From Novosphingobium sp. (GTDB lineage: Bacteria > Pseudomonadota > Alphaproteobacteria > Sphingomonadales > Sphingomonadaceae), in the NCBI RefSeq assembly GCF_030696665.1, contig NZ_JAUYRV010000014.1:1-64000 (forward strand): a stretch of 64,000 nt of DNA, written 5' to 3'. Both the position numbers and the translations under genes were made by a program. A model generated the notes under the pieces. It searched no databases, was not told the DNA's origin, and saw only the letters and a list, made by a program, of their open reading frames with translations. Below, one piece after another: positions 42,600-52,238 of this stretch; position 1 is the first letter of the stretch; each line of letters opens with the position of its first letter.

Positions 42600-43994
42600 A
42601 TGTCGACAAGACCGCTTTATCTGGGGCCAAGGCTCAAGCGAATCCGCCGCGAACTGGGGCTTACGCAGCAGGCGATGGCCGATGAGCTGGACATATCCCC
42701 CAGCTACATTGCGCTGATCGAGCGCAACCAGCGGCCCCTCACCGCCGACCTGCTGCTGCGGTTGGCGCGGGCCTACAAGCTCGACATGGCAGACCTCGCC
42801 AATGACGAGCGTGACGATCACGCGCGGCGGCTGACCGATGCCCTGCGCGATCCGATCTTTGCCGACATCGATCTGCCCGCACTGGAAGTGTCGGACGTGG
42901 CCGCCAGCTTTCCCGGTGTGACCGAGGCGCTGTTGCGGCTTTATGGCGCGTGGCAGCGTGAGCAGCAGGCACTGGCCGACCAGCGCAGCGCCCTGCCCGG
43001 TCCCGGCACAAGCGACCCGGTGGGTGAGGCGCGGAGATTCGTGGCGGCGCGGCGCAACTATTTCCCCACCATCGATTCCAAGGCCGAGGAACTGGCCGAC
43101 GAAATCGCCAAGGCAGGCGGCGCTGCGGAATGGCTGCGACTGCAAGGCGTGCGCGTGCGCTTCCTGCCGCCCGATGTGATGATGGACGCGGTGCGCCGCT
43201 ATGACCGGCACAACGAACAGCTGCTGGTGGACGATACGCTCTCACCTTCGGGCCGCGCGTGGCAGCTGTTACAGCACATCGCCTACACTGCGCTGCGAGG
43301 CGAAATCTCCGGCGTGATCCGGGGGGAGAGCTTTGCCAGCGAGACGGCGGCGCAACTGGTGCGGCGCGCGTTGGCGGGATATGCGGCGGCGGCGCTGGTC
43401 ATGCCCTATGATCGCTTTGCCCGCGCGGTAGATGCGCGCCGCTATGACCTTGAGGCGCTTTCGGGGCAATTTGGCGCGAGTTTCGAGCAGGTGGCGCACC
43501 GGTTGACCACGCTGAACCGTCCGGGGCAGGAGCGCGTGCCGTTCTTCTTTATCCGCGTGGATGCGGCGGGCAATGTTTCCAAACGGCTGGACGGCGCGGG
43601 CTTTCCCTTTGCCGCGCATGGCGGAGGATGCCCGCTGTGGTCGGTGCACGAATGCTTCCGCACGCCGGGACAGATCCTGACGCAATGGCTGGAATTGCCC
43701 GATGGGCAGCGCTTCTTTTCGCTGGCGCGCACGGTGACATCGGGTGGTGGCGGATTTGATCGCCCTCGCACCACGCGGGCAATCGCGCTGGCCTGTGCGG
43801 CGGAACATGCGCCGCGTCTGGTCTATGCGGCGGGGATGGACCCGAAGGCTGCAAACGCAACCCCCATCGGCGTGACGTGCCGCCTGTGCCACCGCACACA
43901 ATGCACCGCGCGGGCAGAGCCGCCGATCGGGCGCGAGATCCTGCCCGACGATTACCGACGCGGGGCCGAGCCGTTCAGCTTTGCAGAGAGTTGA
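42600..43994 (+). CDS. XRE-family regulator with IrrE/DUF2083 region (RamB/ScfR-like, short-chain acyl-CoA responsive)
   Basis: ATG 42600 gives 464 residues. The N-terminal HTH is LGPRLKRIRRELGLTQQAMA then DELDISPSYIALIERNQRP. A central ImmA/IrrE-like segment follows, then a C-terminal DUF2083-type part with HGGGCPLWSVHECF and TCRLCHRTQC, where the cysteines may bind metal. Proteins of this build control acetate, propionate and glyoxylate metabolism (RamB, ScfR, PrpC-linked regulators). Its divergence from aceA and the intervening palindrome support control of isocitrate lyase. Confidence 0.85.
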   Translation: MSTRPLYLGPRLKRIRRELGLTQQAMADELDISPSYIALIERNQRPLTADLLLRLARAYKLDMADLANDERDDHARRLTDALRDPIFADIDLPALEVSDVAASFPGVTEALLRLYGAWQREQQALADQRSALPGPGTSDPVGEARRFVAARRNYFPTIDSKAEELADEIAKAGGAAEWLRLQGVRVRFLPPDVMMDAVRRYDRHNEQLLVDDTLSPSGRAWQLLQHIAYTALRGEISGVIRGESFASETAAQLVRRALAGYAAAALVMPYDRFARAVDARRYDLEALSGQFGASFEQVAHRLTTLNRPGQERVPFFFIRVDAAGNVSKRLDGAGFPFAAHGGGCPLWSVHECFRTPGQILTQWLELPDGQRFFSLARTVTSGGGGFDRPRTTRAIALACAAEHAPRLVYAAGMDPKAANATPIGVTCRLCHRTQCTARAEPPIGREILPDDYRRGAEPFSFAES

Positions 43995-44048
43995 GCAGTT
44001 TACTTGCAGCCGTCACGCGGGGGGGCTATCGGCGCGCTTCCTTCCGGG

Positions 44049-44585
44049 ATGCCCGGTTTGTTGAAAGTCCCGCCGTTGTCCAAGATCATCCCGCTTGCCG
44101 ATGTCGATGCCGAACTGGTCGACCAGCTGCTCGATTCCGCGTTCGAACCGGAGCGGCGCGGGCGAACCGCCTACAAGGTGCGCGAGGGGATGGAGGCGCT
44201 GGGCAACCTGTCATTCGCGGCGCTCGACGACAATGACATGCTGGCCGGATCGATCCAGAGCTGGCCGGTGGGTCTGACCGACGCCGAGGGGCGGATGCAT
44301 CCGATGATCATGGTCGGCCCGGTGGCGGTGATGCCGCACCTTCAGGGCGAAGGCTTTGGCAAGGCGCTGATGACCGCCGTACTGACTGCCATTGATCCGC
44401 GCGCGCCGCTGCCGCAAGTGCTGATCGGCGATCCTGAATACTACGAGCGTTTCTTCGGTTTCAGCAACGCGCACACCGCCGGTTGGCGTCTGCCGGGACC
44501 GTATGAACAGCATCGCCTGCTGTGCCGCACCGCAAATCCGGCCGTTCTGCCGCAAGAGGGCATGTTGGGGCCTTGGCGGCGCTGA
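44049..44585 (+). CDS. GNAT-family N-acetyltransferase (YhbS-like)
   Basis: ATG 44049 gives 178 residues; upstream in-frame codons are poor. VGPVAVMPHLQGEGFGKALM is the acetyl-CoA-binding motif, and LIGDPEYYERFFGF is typical of YhbS-type predicted acetyltransferases. It is followed 23 bases later by the DUF1285 gene and appears to head an operon with NUDIX and cca genes. Substrate unknown. Confidence 0.8.
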   Translation: MPGLLKVPPLSKIIPLADVDAELVDQLLDSAFEPERRGRTAYKVREGMEALGNLSFAALDDNDMLAGSIQSWPVGLTDAEGRMHPMIMVGPVAVMPHLQGEGFGKALMTAVLTAIDPRAPLPQVLIGDPEYYERFFGFSNAHTAGWRLPGPYEQHRLLCRTANPAVLPQEGMLGPWRR

Positions 44586-44608
44586 CCTGATCTGGCATCG
44601 GCGGAAAC

Positions 44609-45178
44609 ATGCCTTATGTTCCGCCTCCCGAACTTGCATCGCTGAGCCTTGGCCAGCTGGCCGAGCAGGTGGCCGCGCGCAAGCTGCCGCCGCTAGACCA
44701 GTGGAGCCCGCAAGAGGTGGGCGAAAGCGAGATGCGGATAGCCGCCGATGGGCGGTGGTTCCACCAGGGCGGAGAGATCAAACGTCCGGCGATGGTGCGG
44801 GCGTTTTCCTCGCTGCTCACGCGCGATGCAGAGGGGCAGCACTGGCTGGTGACGCCGTTCCAGAAGCTGGCAATTGCCGTGGAGGACGCGGCCTTCATTG
44901 CCGTGGACGTGCAGGTGAAGCTGGATGAGGCGGGACGCAACGCGCTCGCCTTTCGGCTGAACTCTGATGATCTGGTGGTGTGCGGGCCGGAGCATCCCTT
45001 GCGCGTCGCGGGGACGGCCGAGGTTCCCGCGTTCTATCTGGCGGTGCGGCATGGCACCGAGGCCCGGCTCAATCGCAGCACCTATGGCCAGTTGATCGAC
45101 CATGCGCTGTCGCTGGCCGGGGATGATCTGGCGGTGGAGAGCATGGGCGCGCGGTTTGCGTTGGTGCCTGAGGCATGA
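44609..45178 (+). CDS. DUF1285 family protein
   Basis: 189 residues matching the DUF1285 pattern: MRIAADGRWFHQGGEIKRPA, MVRAFSSLLTRDAEGQHWLVTP and VEDAAFIAV. The family is common in proteobacteria and its biochemical role is unknown. Its stop overlaps the start of the NUDIX gene by four bases, so they are coupled. Confidence 0.85.
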   Translation: MPYVPPPELASLSLGQLAEQVAARKLPPLDQWSPQEVGESEMRIAADGRWFHQGGEIKRPAMVRAFSSLLTRDAEGQHWLVTPFQKLAIAVEDAAFIAVDVQVKLDEAGRNALAFRLNSDDLVVCGPEHPLRVAGTAEVPAFYLAVRHGTEARLNRSTYGQLIDHALSLAGDDLAVESMGARFALVPEA

Positions 45179-45777
45179 GCCTGCTTTCGCGGCTGACGCA
45201 GTTGTATGAAGCGGGGCATAAAGAGCCGTTGCAGGACTTGTACGAAGACTGGCGGCCGTTGCCTGAACATGGGCTTCGGCCTGCAGCGGTGCTGATCGCC
45301 GTGACGGATCGGGTGGGCCATGCAGATGGGCCGGGCGTGCTGGTCACACATCGCCCCTCGCATATGCGCGCGCATCCGGGGCAAGCGGCGTTTCCGGGCG
45401 GAAAACTCGATCCGGGCGAGACGCCGGTCGAGGCCGCGCTGCGTGAGGCCAACGAGGAACTGGGCATCCGGCCCGAGGACGTGACCGTGATCGGCACGAG
45501 CGACCGATTTCGGACCGGCACCGGCTATGACATCACGCCGGTGCTGGCGATGGTGCCGCCGGACTTGCCGATCTACCCCAACCCGGCAGAGGTGGCGGAC
45601 TGGTTCGAGCCGCCGCTGGGCTTCCTGCTCGATCCGGTGAACCACGTGTGGCAATCGGCGGAATGGAACGGGCGCACCGGGCGCTTTATCGAGATAATGT
45701 GGAACGAACACCGGATATGGGGCGTGACGGCGGCGATCATCTCCAATCTTTCCAAACGGATGATGTGGCATGCCTGA
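45175..45777 (+). CDS. CoA pyrophosphatase / NUDIX hydrolase
   Basis: 200 residues. The NUDIX box GX5EX7REUXEEXGU lies at residues 75-98 (GGKLDPGETPVEAALREANE, then ELGI). Upstream, VTHRPSHMRAHPGQAAFPGG matches the UPF0035 signature of CoA pyrophosphatases of the NudL/PCD1 type. It would hydrolyse CoA or derivatives to 3',5'-ADP and phosphopantetheine. It overlaps both neighbours (DUF1285 and cca). Confidence 0.88.
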   Translation: MSLLSRLTQLYEAGHKEPLQDLYEDWRPLPEHGLRPAAVLIAVTDRVGHADGPGVLVTHRPSHMRAHPGQAAFPGGKLDPGETPVEAALREANEELGIRPEDVTVIGTSDRFRTGTGYDITPVLAMVPPDLPIYPNPAEVADWFEPPLGFLLDPVNHVWQSAEWNGRTGRFIEIMWNEHRIWGVTAAIISNLSKRMMWHA

Positions 45778-46963
45778 TGAAACCATGACTGAGCGGCTGC
45801 CTGCTGCGGAATGGACCGCACGCGCGGATCTGGCGGCGCTGGTGCAGGCGCTCGATCCTGAGGCGCAAGGCAATTGCCGCTGGGTTGGCGGTGTGGTGCG
45901 CGATACCTTGCTGGGCCTTGCCCCCAAGGACGTCGACATGGCAACAACGCTGCTGCCGGAGGAGACCGCCGCGCGGCTGAAAGCGGCGGGGATCAAGGCT
46001 GTGCCGACCGGGATCGCGCATGGCACGGTGACGGCAGTGGTCAGCGGCTCTCCGGTGGAGATCACCACCTTGCGGCGCGACGTTTCCACCGATGGTCGCC
46101 ACGCCACCGTCGCGTTCTCTTCCGACTGGCAGGACGATGCGGCGCGGCGCGATTTCACGATCAACGCGCTCTATGCCGATCCACGGACCTTGGAACTGTT
46201 CGATTACCACGGCGGGCGCGATGATCTGGCGGCGCGAAGGGTGCGGTTTATCGGCGACGCGCGCGAGCGCATCCGCGAGGATTACCTGCGCATCCTGCGT
46301 TACTTCCGGTTTCAGGCGCGGTTTGGATCGATACCTGCCGATGCGGAGGCGGAAAGCGCGGTCGGTGAACTGGCGGCAGGGATGAAGGGCCTCTCGCGCG
46401 AGCGGGTGGGCTGGGAATTGATGACGCTGCTAGCGCTGCCGGACCCTGCACCCACGGTGAGGCGGATGGCGGAACTGGGCGTGCTGGCGCAAGTGCTGCC
46501 CGAGGCGCAGGTGGACGGACTGGAGGCGCTGACGGCGCATGAAGCCGCGCTGGGCGTTGGGCCGGATGCGCTGCGCAGGCTGGCAGCGCTGTTGCCTGCC
46601 GATCCGCCCTTGGCAGAGCAAGTGGCCGCGCGTCTCCGGTTGTCGGTGGCGCAGCGCAAGCGGCTGGCAACAGCGGCTTCGCGTGATGGCGCTAAGGTAG
46701 ATGCACGGGCGATGGCCTATCGACTCGGCATGACCGAGGCGCGGGACCGGCTGCTGCTGGCAGGAGAGGCCGTGGCGGCGCTCGATGGGTGGGACGTGCC
46801 CACGTTCCCGCTCAAGGGCGGCGCGATTGTTGCCCGCGGGGTTACCGCTGGGCCGGACGTGGCGCGGCTGCTGCGGGCGGTTGAGAGCCGCTGGGTTGCC
46901 GAGGGATTTCCCGATGAGGCGCGGGTTTCGGCGCTGCTCGATGAGGCGCTGGCGAAGGGCTGA
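45770..46963 (+). CDS. cca: CCA tRNA nucleotidyltransferase
   Basis: 397 residues. WVGGVVRDTLLGLAPKDVDM holds the GGxVRD phosphate site and the DxD metal site of class II nucleotidyltransferases. TLRRDVSTDGRHATVAF and RRDFTINALY are the other head-domain motifs, followed by RIREDYLRILRYFRFQARFG. It adds or repairs the 3' CCA of tRNA. The start overlaps the NUDIX gene by 8 bases; MTERL at 45785 is an alternative start. It ends three bases before the convergent DnaJ-like gene. Confidence 0.93.
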   Translation: MPDETMTERLPAAEWTARADLAALVQALDPEAQGNCRWVGGVVRDTLLGLAPKDVDMATTLLPEETAARLKAAGIKAVPTGIAHGTVTAVVSGSPVEITTLRRDVSTDGRHATVAFSSDWQDDAARRDFTINALYADPRTLELFDYHGGRDDLAARRVRFIGDARERIREDYLRILRYFRFQARFGSIPADAEAESAVGELAAGMKGLSRERVGWELMTLLALPDPAPTVRRMAELGVLAQVLPEAQVDGLEALTAHEAALGVGPDALRRLAALLPADPPLAEQVAARLRLSVAQRKRLATAASRDGAKVDARAMAYRLGMTEARDRLLLAGEAVAALDGWDVPTFPLKGGAIVARGVTAGPDVARLLRAVESRWVAEGFPDEARVSALLDEALAKG

Positions 46964-46966
46964 GCC

Positions 46967-47500
46967 TCAGCCCTTCCACTCGCGGCGTTCTTCGGCGGCG
47001 CGCAGGACTTCATAGGACACCTGCAGCTTCTGGAACTGCTCTGCTGCCGCCTTGTCACCGGGGCGGACGTCGGGGTGGACTTCCTTGGCCTTGGTGCGCC
47101 AGGCCTTCTTCACCGCATCGAAATCGGCATCGGGATCAAGGCCCAGCGTTTCGAGCGCGCGCAGTTCGTCGCGGCTGCGGCTGCCATCGCCCGAACCGCC
47201 CCATTCGGCCCATGACGCCTGCCGATACCCCGAAGTGTCGCTGCGTTCGGCCTGTTCACGCTCCTCGGCCTCTTCCTTGTCCAGCCCTTCGAAGTAGTTC
47301 CATCCCTGATTGTATTCGGCGGCGTGGGCCACGCAGAAATACCAGCGATCCGGATTGTTCGGAGACTTCGGCGCAGGGCAATCGCCCTTTTCATTGCACC
47401 CGGCGCGATCGCACAGGCGGACAGGCGCAGCATCGCGCCCGCTGCCATAGCCGCGCCAGCGGGGAAAACCCCAGTCAGAGGATCGTGTTGGACGCGCCAT
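46967..47500 (-). CDS. J-domain protein with N-terminal Cys-rich segment
   Basis: ATG 47500 gives 177 residues. The C-terminal J domain (about 114-175) contains ETLGLDPDADFDAVKKAWRT and the HPD motif at 142-144 needed to stimulate Hsp70. The N-terminal part has Cys30, Cys35, Cys41 and Cys56-x2-His59, a possible zinc site. No G/F linker or peptide-binding domain is present, so it is a specialised co-chaperone rather than DnaJ. Confidence 0.88.
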   Translation of the reverse strand: MARPTRSSDWGFPRWRGYGSGRDAAPVRLCDRAGCNEKGDCPAPKSPNNPDRWYFCVAHAAEYNQGWNYFEGLDKEEAEEREQAERSDTSGYRQASWAEWGGSGDGSRSRDELRALETLGLDPDADFDAVKKAWRTKAKEVHPDVRPGDKAAAEQFQKLQVSYEVLRAAEERREWKG

Positions 47501-47559
47501 CAGAAATGCAAAGCCGAACGCAGGAGCAAAGGTCAAGATGAACCGGGTGACGGGAACGC

Positions 47560-47591
47560 AAAAAAGGCCCGGTGTAACGTCCGGGCCTTTT
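47560..47591 (-). terminator. Terminator of the tol-pal operon
   Basis: A perfect GGCCCGG / CCGGGCC stem (47566-47572 and 47581-47587) with an 8-base loop is flanked by AAAAAA on the left and TTTT on the right. It can end transcription in both directions, and it lies 18 bases after the pal stop on the minus strand. Confidence 0.85.
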
Positions 47592-47608
47592 GCATCAGAC
47601 GGCGTGGA

Positions 47609-48118
47609 TCAGTTGACTGTAACGGTCACAGCACGGCGGTTGCGCGCCCACGATTCTTCGTCAGAACCCAGCGCAACCGGGCGCTCCTTGCCATAGCTGA
47701 CCACCATCACGCGCGACGGATCAATGCCGAGGCTGACGAGATAGTTCTTCGCCGCATTGGCGCGGCGCTCACCCAGCGCAAGGTTGTAATCGCGTGTGCC
47801 GCGCTCGTCCGCGTGGCCTTCAATCGTCACCGACTTGTTCGGATAACGGCCGAGCCACTGCGCCTGACTTTGCAGGACGCCCTGATCCGACGCATCGATG
47901 TTGTAGCGGTCCAGATCGAACAGCACCGTGTCAGACATGACCGAGGCCATGAAATCAGCCTGGCTGCCGGGGACCGGCCCCGTCGCCTGCATCGGCGGCT
48001 GCGTGGTCTGGGTGTTGGCGGTGCCCGGTTCGGGCGGCAGTTCCTTGGGCTTGGAAGCGCAGGCGCCCAGCGCCAGCGTTGTCGCGGCAATGCCGGCGAT
48101 GAGGAGCGAACGGTTCAT
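47609..48118 (-). CDS. pal: Peptidoglycan-associated lipoprotein
   Basis: ATG 48118 gives 169 residues. The lipoprotein signal ends in LALGAC with Cys20. The OmpA-like domain has VLFDLDRYNIDASDQGVLQS, VTIEGHADERGTRDYNLALG and RRANAAKNYL, which bind meso-diaminopimelate in peptidoglycan. Pal anchors the outer membrane and partners TolB. It is the last gene of ybgC-tolQRAB-pal. Confidence 0.95.
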   Translation of the reverse strand: MNRSLLIAGIAATTLALGACASKPKELPPEPGTANTQTTQPPMQATGPVPGSQADFMASVMSDTVLFDLDRYNIDASDQGVLQSQAQWLGRYPNKSVTIEGHADERGTRDYNLALGERRANAAKNYLVSLGIDPSRVMVVSYGKERPVALGSDEESWARNRRAVTVTVN

Positions 48119-48207
48119 GGCATTCTCCTTTGGGAGGAACGGGAGAGATGATGGGTGCATCGTGCGGTCTGCACGGACGAATGACAAGAGGCGGATTTTT
48201 ACGTGTT

Positions 48208-49581
48208 TCACGGCAGGACTGGACCCCACGCAGGGTCTGAACCATCGACCGGCGTGTTCAGTTTCCGCTCGTTGCGGCCAGTGAGGTCAACCTGCCAGAT
48301 GCCCGTCTTGCCGCTGCCGCGTTCGGTGCGGAAGAACTGCACGATGCGGCCATTGGGTGACCAAGTGGGCGCTTCGTCCTGCCACGAATCGGTCAACGAT
48401 CGCATGCCCTTGCCATAGGGATCGGTGACCGCGATCTTGAAGTTGCCTGCCATGTGCGTGAACGCAATCTGGTCTCCGCGCGGCGACCATTCGGGCGTAG
48501 CGGCACGGCCACCGAAAAAGCTGATGCGCTTCTGGTTCGATCCATCGGCGTTCATCACATAGAGCTGCTGCCCGCCTGACCGGTCACTTTCGAACACGAT
48601 CTTGCTGCCATCAGGGGAATACGACCCGCCCACGTCAATGCCGGGGCTGTCGGTCAGCCGCGTGGAGGTGCCGCCGGTGGCGGGCACACGGTAGATGTCG
48701 GTATTGCCCGCAATCGCCATCGAATAGAGGATGTACTTGCCATCGGGCGACCAGCGCGGGGCAAAGGTGGGGTTGGTGCTTGATGTGACCAGCGTCTGCT
48801 GCCCGCTGCCGATATTGTAAACATAGATACGCGGCGCGCCGTTCAGGTAGCTGAGATAGACGATCTTGCTGTAGTCGGGCGAATAGCGCGGGGTCAGCGC
48901 CGTGGCCTGCCCATTGGTGATGAAGCGGTGGTTCGCACCATCCGAATCCATGATCGCCAGCTGCTTGCGGCGGCGGTCCTTGGGGCCGGTTTCGGCGATA
49001 TAGGCGATCTTGCTGTCAAAGAACGGGCTTTCCCCTGACAGGCGCGAATAGACCATGTCGGCGCATTTGTGCGCGGCGCGGCGCCATTCGTCGGGCTTTA
49101 CCACATAGCCCTGCCGCGCCAGTTCGCTGCCCAGCGCCACGTCATAAAGATAGCAGCCGACCGTCAGCCGACCGTCCGGGTTGGCCTTTACGAAGCCCTG
49201 CACCAGCATTTCTGCCGAACGCCCGCGCCACGTGTCAAAAGTGGGCGCAGCAACTTGCGGAAATGCAACAGCGGGCAACTGGTCCGGACCAAGCGGCTTG
49301 AACAGCCCGTTATTCTTCAGATCGTTGAACACAACTCGCGCCACGTTCTTGCCCAGCGCCTCGGTGGTGCCGCCGGTTGCCTCGGTCGCCACGCTGGAGT
49401 TGGTGGGGAACGCGGGGATGGCGATGCCAAGATCCTGCCATTCGTTCTCGTCCGAGACTGAGCCGGTCAGACCTTCCTCAGCGGGTTCAGCCGCCGATGT
49501 GGGCAGAGTAACCTGCTGTGCGGCCACCAGTGCCGGGATCGAAACGAGGCCCGCTGCAAGGACGAGAAAACGCAACTTCAT
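48208..49581 (-). CDS. tolB: Tol-Pal system protein TolB
   Basis: 457 residues. It has a signal peptide (LRFLVLAAGLVSIPALVAAQ), an N-terminal D1 domain and a six-blade propeller with repeated blocks such as YSPDYSKIVYLSYLNGAPRI, APRWSPDGKYILYS and GSYSPDGSKIVFESDRSGG. Periplasmic TolB links Pal and TolA. Its start overlaps tolA by four bases. Confidence 0.95.
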   Translation of the reverse strand: MKLRFLVLAAGLVSIPALVAAQQVTLPTSAAEPAEEGLTGSVSDENEWQDLGIAIPAFPTNSSVATEATGGTTEALGKNVARVVFNDLKNNGLFKPLGPDQLPAVAFPQVAAPTFDTWRGRSAEMLVQGFVKANPDGRLTVGCYLYDVALGSELARQGYVVKPDEWRRAAHKCADMVYSRLSGESPFFDSKIAYIAETGPKDRRRKQLAIMDSDGANHRFITNGQATALTPRYSPDYSKIVYLSYLNGAPRIYVYNIGSGQQTLVTSSTNPTFAPRWSPDGKYILYSMAIAGNTDIYRVPATGGTSTRLTDSPGIDVGGSYSPDGSKIVFESDRSGGQQLYVMNADGSNQKRISFFGGRAATPEWSPRGDQIAFTHMAGNFKIAVTDPYGKGMRSLTDSWQDEAPTWSPNGRIVQFFRTERGSGKTGIWQVDLTGRNERKLNTPVDGSDPAWGPVLP

Positions 49582-50531
49582 TGGGACAACTTCCTGTCAA
49601 AGCGGAAGGCGGTGACGCGCTTCCAACCGGAATAATACATGTCGGGCAGATCAAACGGAGCGGCAAGCTGAACCGCGCGCACCGCCTGTTCGGCATGGCG
49701 CTTGGCCTGCGCCTCATTCGCTGGCGTGATACCCTGCTGGTCGACCACGCGCGGACGCCCGGCCAGAGTTCCGTCTGCGTTGAGATCCCATGCAAGGATC
49801 GTCACCAGCTTGTCTGCATCCACGCCCTGCGGCGCCGCCCAGTGTGGCTTGATCTCACGCGAAATCGCGCTGGCGAGCGAGGACCGTACGTCCGGGCCAA
49901 TCGTGGCAGCAGGTGCAGCCTTGGCGGTGCCCGGCTTGGTCGCGCCGGGAATGCCCTTGAGGAAATCGTCACCGATCCGGCTGCCGCCCGCAGGCGCATC
50001 GGGGCGACGGCGCGGGCTGGTGTCGGCAGTGGCCTTCTTGGCGGGCGATGCCTTGGCCGGAGTGGCTGCTTTGGATGGCGCAGGCTTTGGCGCGGGTTTC
50101 GGCTGGACCTTCGGGGCAGGCTTGGGCGGCGCGGGTTTGGGCGGCGCAGGTTTCGGAGGCGCGGGCTTCGGCGGCACTGGTTTGGGTTGCGGCTGAGGCT
50201 TGGGCGGCGCTGGTTGCGGCTTTGGCGCAGGCGCTGGCGGCACCGGCTTGGGCGGCTCAGGCCTCGGCTGCGGTTCCACTACCGGCTCTGGCTGCGCCTC
50301 CCCCAGTTCGGGCGCAACATCGGGTGCGGCCTCAGCCATCGGATCGGGCGAAGTCGATTGTTGCGAGATCTCTTCGGAAAACGTCACTTCCATCCGCTCG
50401 GGCGGCGGCTTCACCGTCTTGCCCGGCGGGGACAGCGTGAAGGCAACAAGCAGCGCAGCGTGGGCTGCGGCCGCAATGACCAGCCCTGCGCCTTCCTGCT
50501 TCGTCAAGCTGCCTGCGGTGGGTTCTCGCAT
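49578..50531 (-). CDS. tolA: TolA-type energy-transducing protein
   Basis: 317 residues from ATG 50531. One N-terminal membrane helix (GAGLVIAAAAHAALLVAFTL, about 14-33) is followed by a long Pro/Lys/Ala-rich periplasmic stalk (about residues 75-190) with PPKPA repeats. The globular C-terminal domain contains IGPDVRSSLASAISREIKPH and DGTLAGRPRVVDQQG. It transmits proton-motive force from TolQR to TolB and Pal. The polyproline stalk replaces the long helical domain of the E. coli protein. Confidence 0.9.
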   Translation of the reverse strand: MREPTAGSLTKQEGAGLVIAAAAHAALLVAFTLSPPGKTVKPPPERMEVTFSEEISQQSTSPDPMAEAAPDVAPELGEAQPEPVVEPQPRPEPPKPVPPAPAPKPQPAPPKPQPQPKPVPPKPAPPKPAPPKPAPPKPAPKVQPKPAPKPAPSKAATPAKASPAKKATADTSPRRRPDAPAGGSRIGDDFLKGIPGATKPGTAKAAPAATIGPDVRSSLASAISREIKPHWAAPQGVDADKLVTILAWDLNADGTLAGRPRVVDQQGITPANEAQAKRHAEQAVRAVQLAAPFDLPDMYYSGWKRVTAFRFDRKLSQ

Positions 50532-50541
50532 CAAATCAGGC

Positions 50542-50997
<456 letters not shown>

Positions 50998-51000
50998 GCC

Positions 51001-51702
51001 TCAGGCCTCCAGTTCGCGGCTGAGCGAGGCGTGGAACCGATCAGCAAAGCGATAGAGCCGCGTTTCGAAGCGGTTCACGCGGTGCGAAAAGCGGTTGTAG
51101 GCGATCACTGCGGGAATAGCGGCGAACAGGCCGATGGCGGTGGCGAACAGCGCCTCGGAAATGCCGGGGGCAACAACGGCGAGCGACGAATTCTGCTGCG
51201 CGCCGATGTTGAAAAAGCTGTCCATGATGCCCCAAACCGTGCCGAACAGGCCGACGAACGGCGCGACCGAACCGACCGTGGCAAGGAAGTTCAACCGGCT
51301 CGCCAAGGTATCGGTTTCCTGCACCACTGCGCCATCCAACGCCGTGGTCAGCCGCTGGCGCGTGCCTTCACGGTCAATCGCCTTGCCTGCGGTGGAGCGC
51401 CGCCATTCGGCCAGCGCAGCATTTGCCACGCGCATCGATGGCAGGTCCTTGCCCTTCTGCTCCTTCTGGAACGCGTCAATATCGCGCGTCTCCCAGAATT
51501 CGCGCTCATACTTGTCGCAGGCGCGCTGCGTGCTGCCCATCTTCAGCGAAAAGCCGATGATGATGGTCCAGGTCCAGACGCTGGCCAGCACCAGCCCGAC
51601 CATCACCGCCTGCACCACGTAATCGGCATCGAGGAACAGTTGCACCGGGTTCAGCGAGGTGGGCGCGAAGGAAACGCCATTGGCGAGCATCGGGAGAATC
51701 AT
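51001..51702 (-). CDS. tolQ: TolQ, MotA/ExbB-type proton channel protein
   Basis: 233 residues with three membrane helices. The conserved MotA/ExbB block reads LNFLATVGSVAPFVGLFGTV and ISEALFATAIGLFAAIPAVI. It forms the proton channel with TolR. Its start overlaps the ybgC stop by four bases. Confidence 0.95.
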   Translation of the reverse strand: MILPMLANGVSFAPTSLNPVQLFLDADYVVQAVMVGLVLASVWTWTIIIGFSLKMGSTQRACDKYEREFWETRDIDAFQKEQKGKDLPSMRVANAALAEWRRSTAGKAIDREGTRQRLTTALDGAVVQETDTLASRLNFLATVGSVAPFVGLFGTVWGIMDSFFNIGAQQNSSLAVVAPGISEALFATAIGLFAAIPAVIAYNRFSHRVNRFETRLYRFADRFHASLSRELEA

Positions 51703-52163
51703 GCGGCTATCGGTCCTTCAGGAGCGGTAAGTATGGTTTGAAAGGCTGCCACCCATTCGCGCGGCTGGCGGCGCGGGCGGCCATTGGGGGCGACAAAGGC
51801 AACACGCACCTTCGCCTCGCACAGAAGCGTGTCTTCCCTGAACGCACGCTGCACGATCCGGCAGGTGGCGGGAGAAAGTTCGGCCACATGGCTGCGGATC
51901 AGTACATCGTCGTCCAGCCTGGCGGGCCGCAGATAGCGCAAGTCCATCGCGCTCACGGCATAGGCCCCCTCCCCCGCTTCGTGCGCGGCGCGCTGGTCTA
52001 TGCCAAGCAGGCGGAGCATGTCTGACCGGGCGCGTTCGAACCAGCGCAGATAGTTGGCGTGATAGACCACGCCCGAAAGGTCCGTGTCCTCGAAGTAGAC
52101 GCGGACCGGGTAGAGGTGCTGCGGGCCGTCAAACAGGCCGGAAGGGGGCTGGGGCAAAAGCAT
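51699..52163 (-). CDS. ybgC: YbgC-type acyl-CoA thioesterase of the Tol-Pal operon
   Basis: 154 residues of hot-dog fold. The motif YFEDTDLSGVVYHANYLRWF carries the catalytic Asp of the 4-hydroxybenzoyl-CoA thioesterase class. YbgC usually heads the tol-pal operon, as here, and acts on acyl-CoA or acyl-ACP linked to membrane lipid synthesis. Confidence 0.93.
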   Translation of the reverse strand: MLLPQPPSGLFDGPQHLYPVRVYFEDTDLSGVVYHANYLRWFERARSDMLRLLGIDQRAAHEAGEGAYAVSAMDLRYLRPARLDDDVLIRSHVAELSPATCRIVQRAFREDTLLCEAKVRVAFVAPNGRPRRQPREWVAAFQTILTAPEGPIAA

Positions 52164-52238
52164 TCGCGGTCGACTCTACCCTTGCGACGAGTCGTTGGGC
52201 AAGGCTTGGTTAACCGCTTACCCCCGCAGTGGTGCTAT

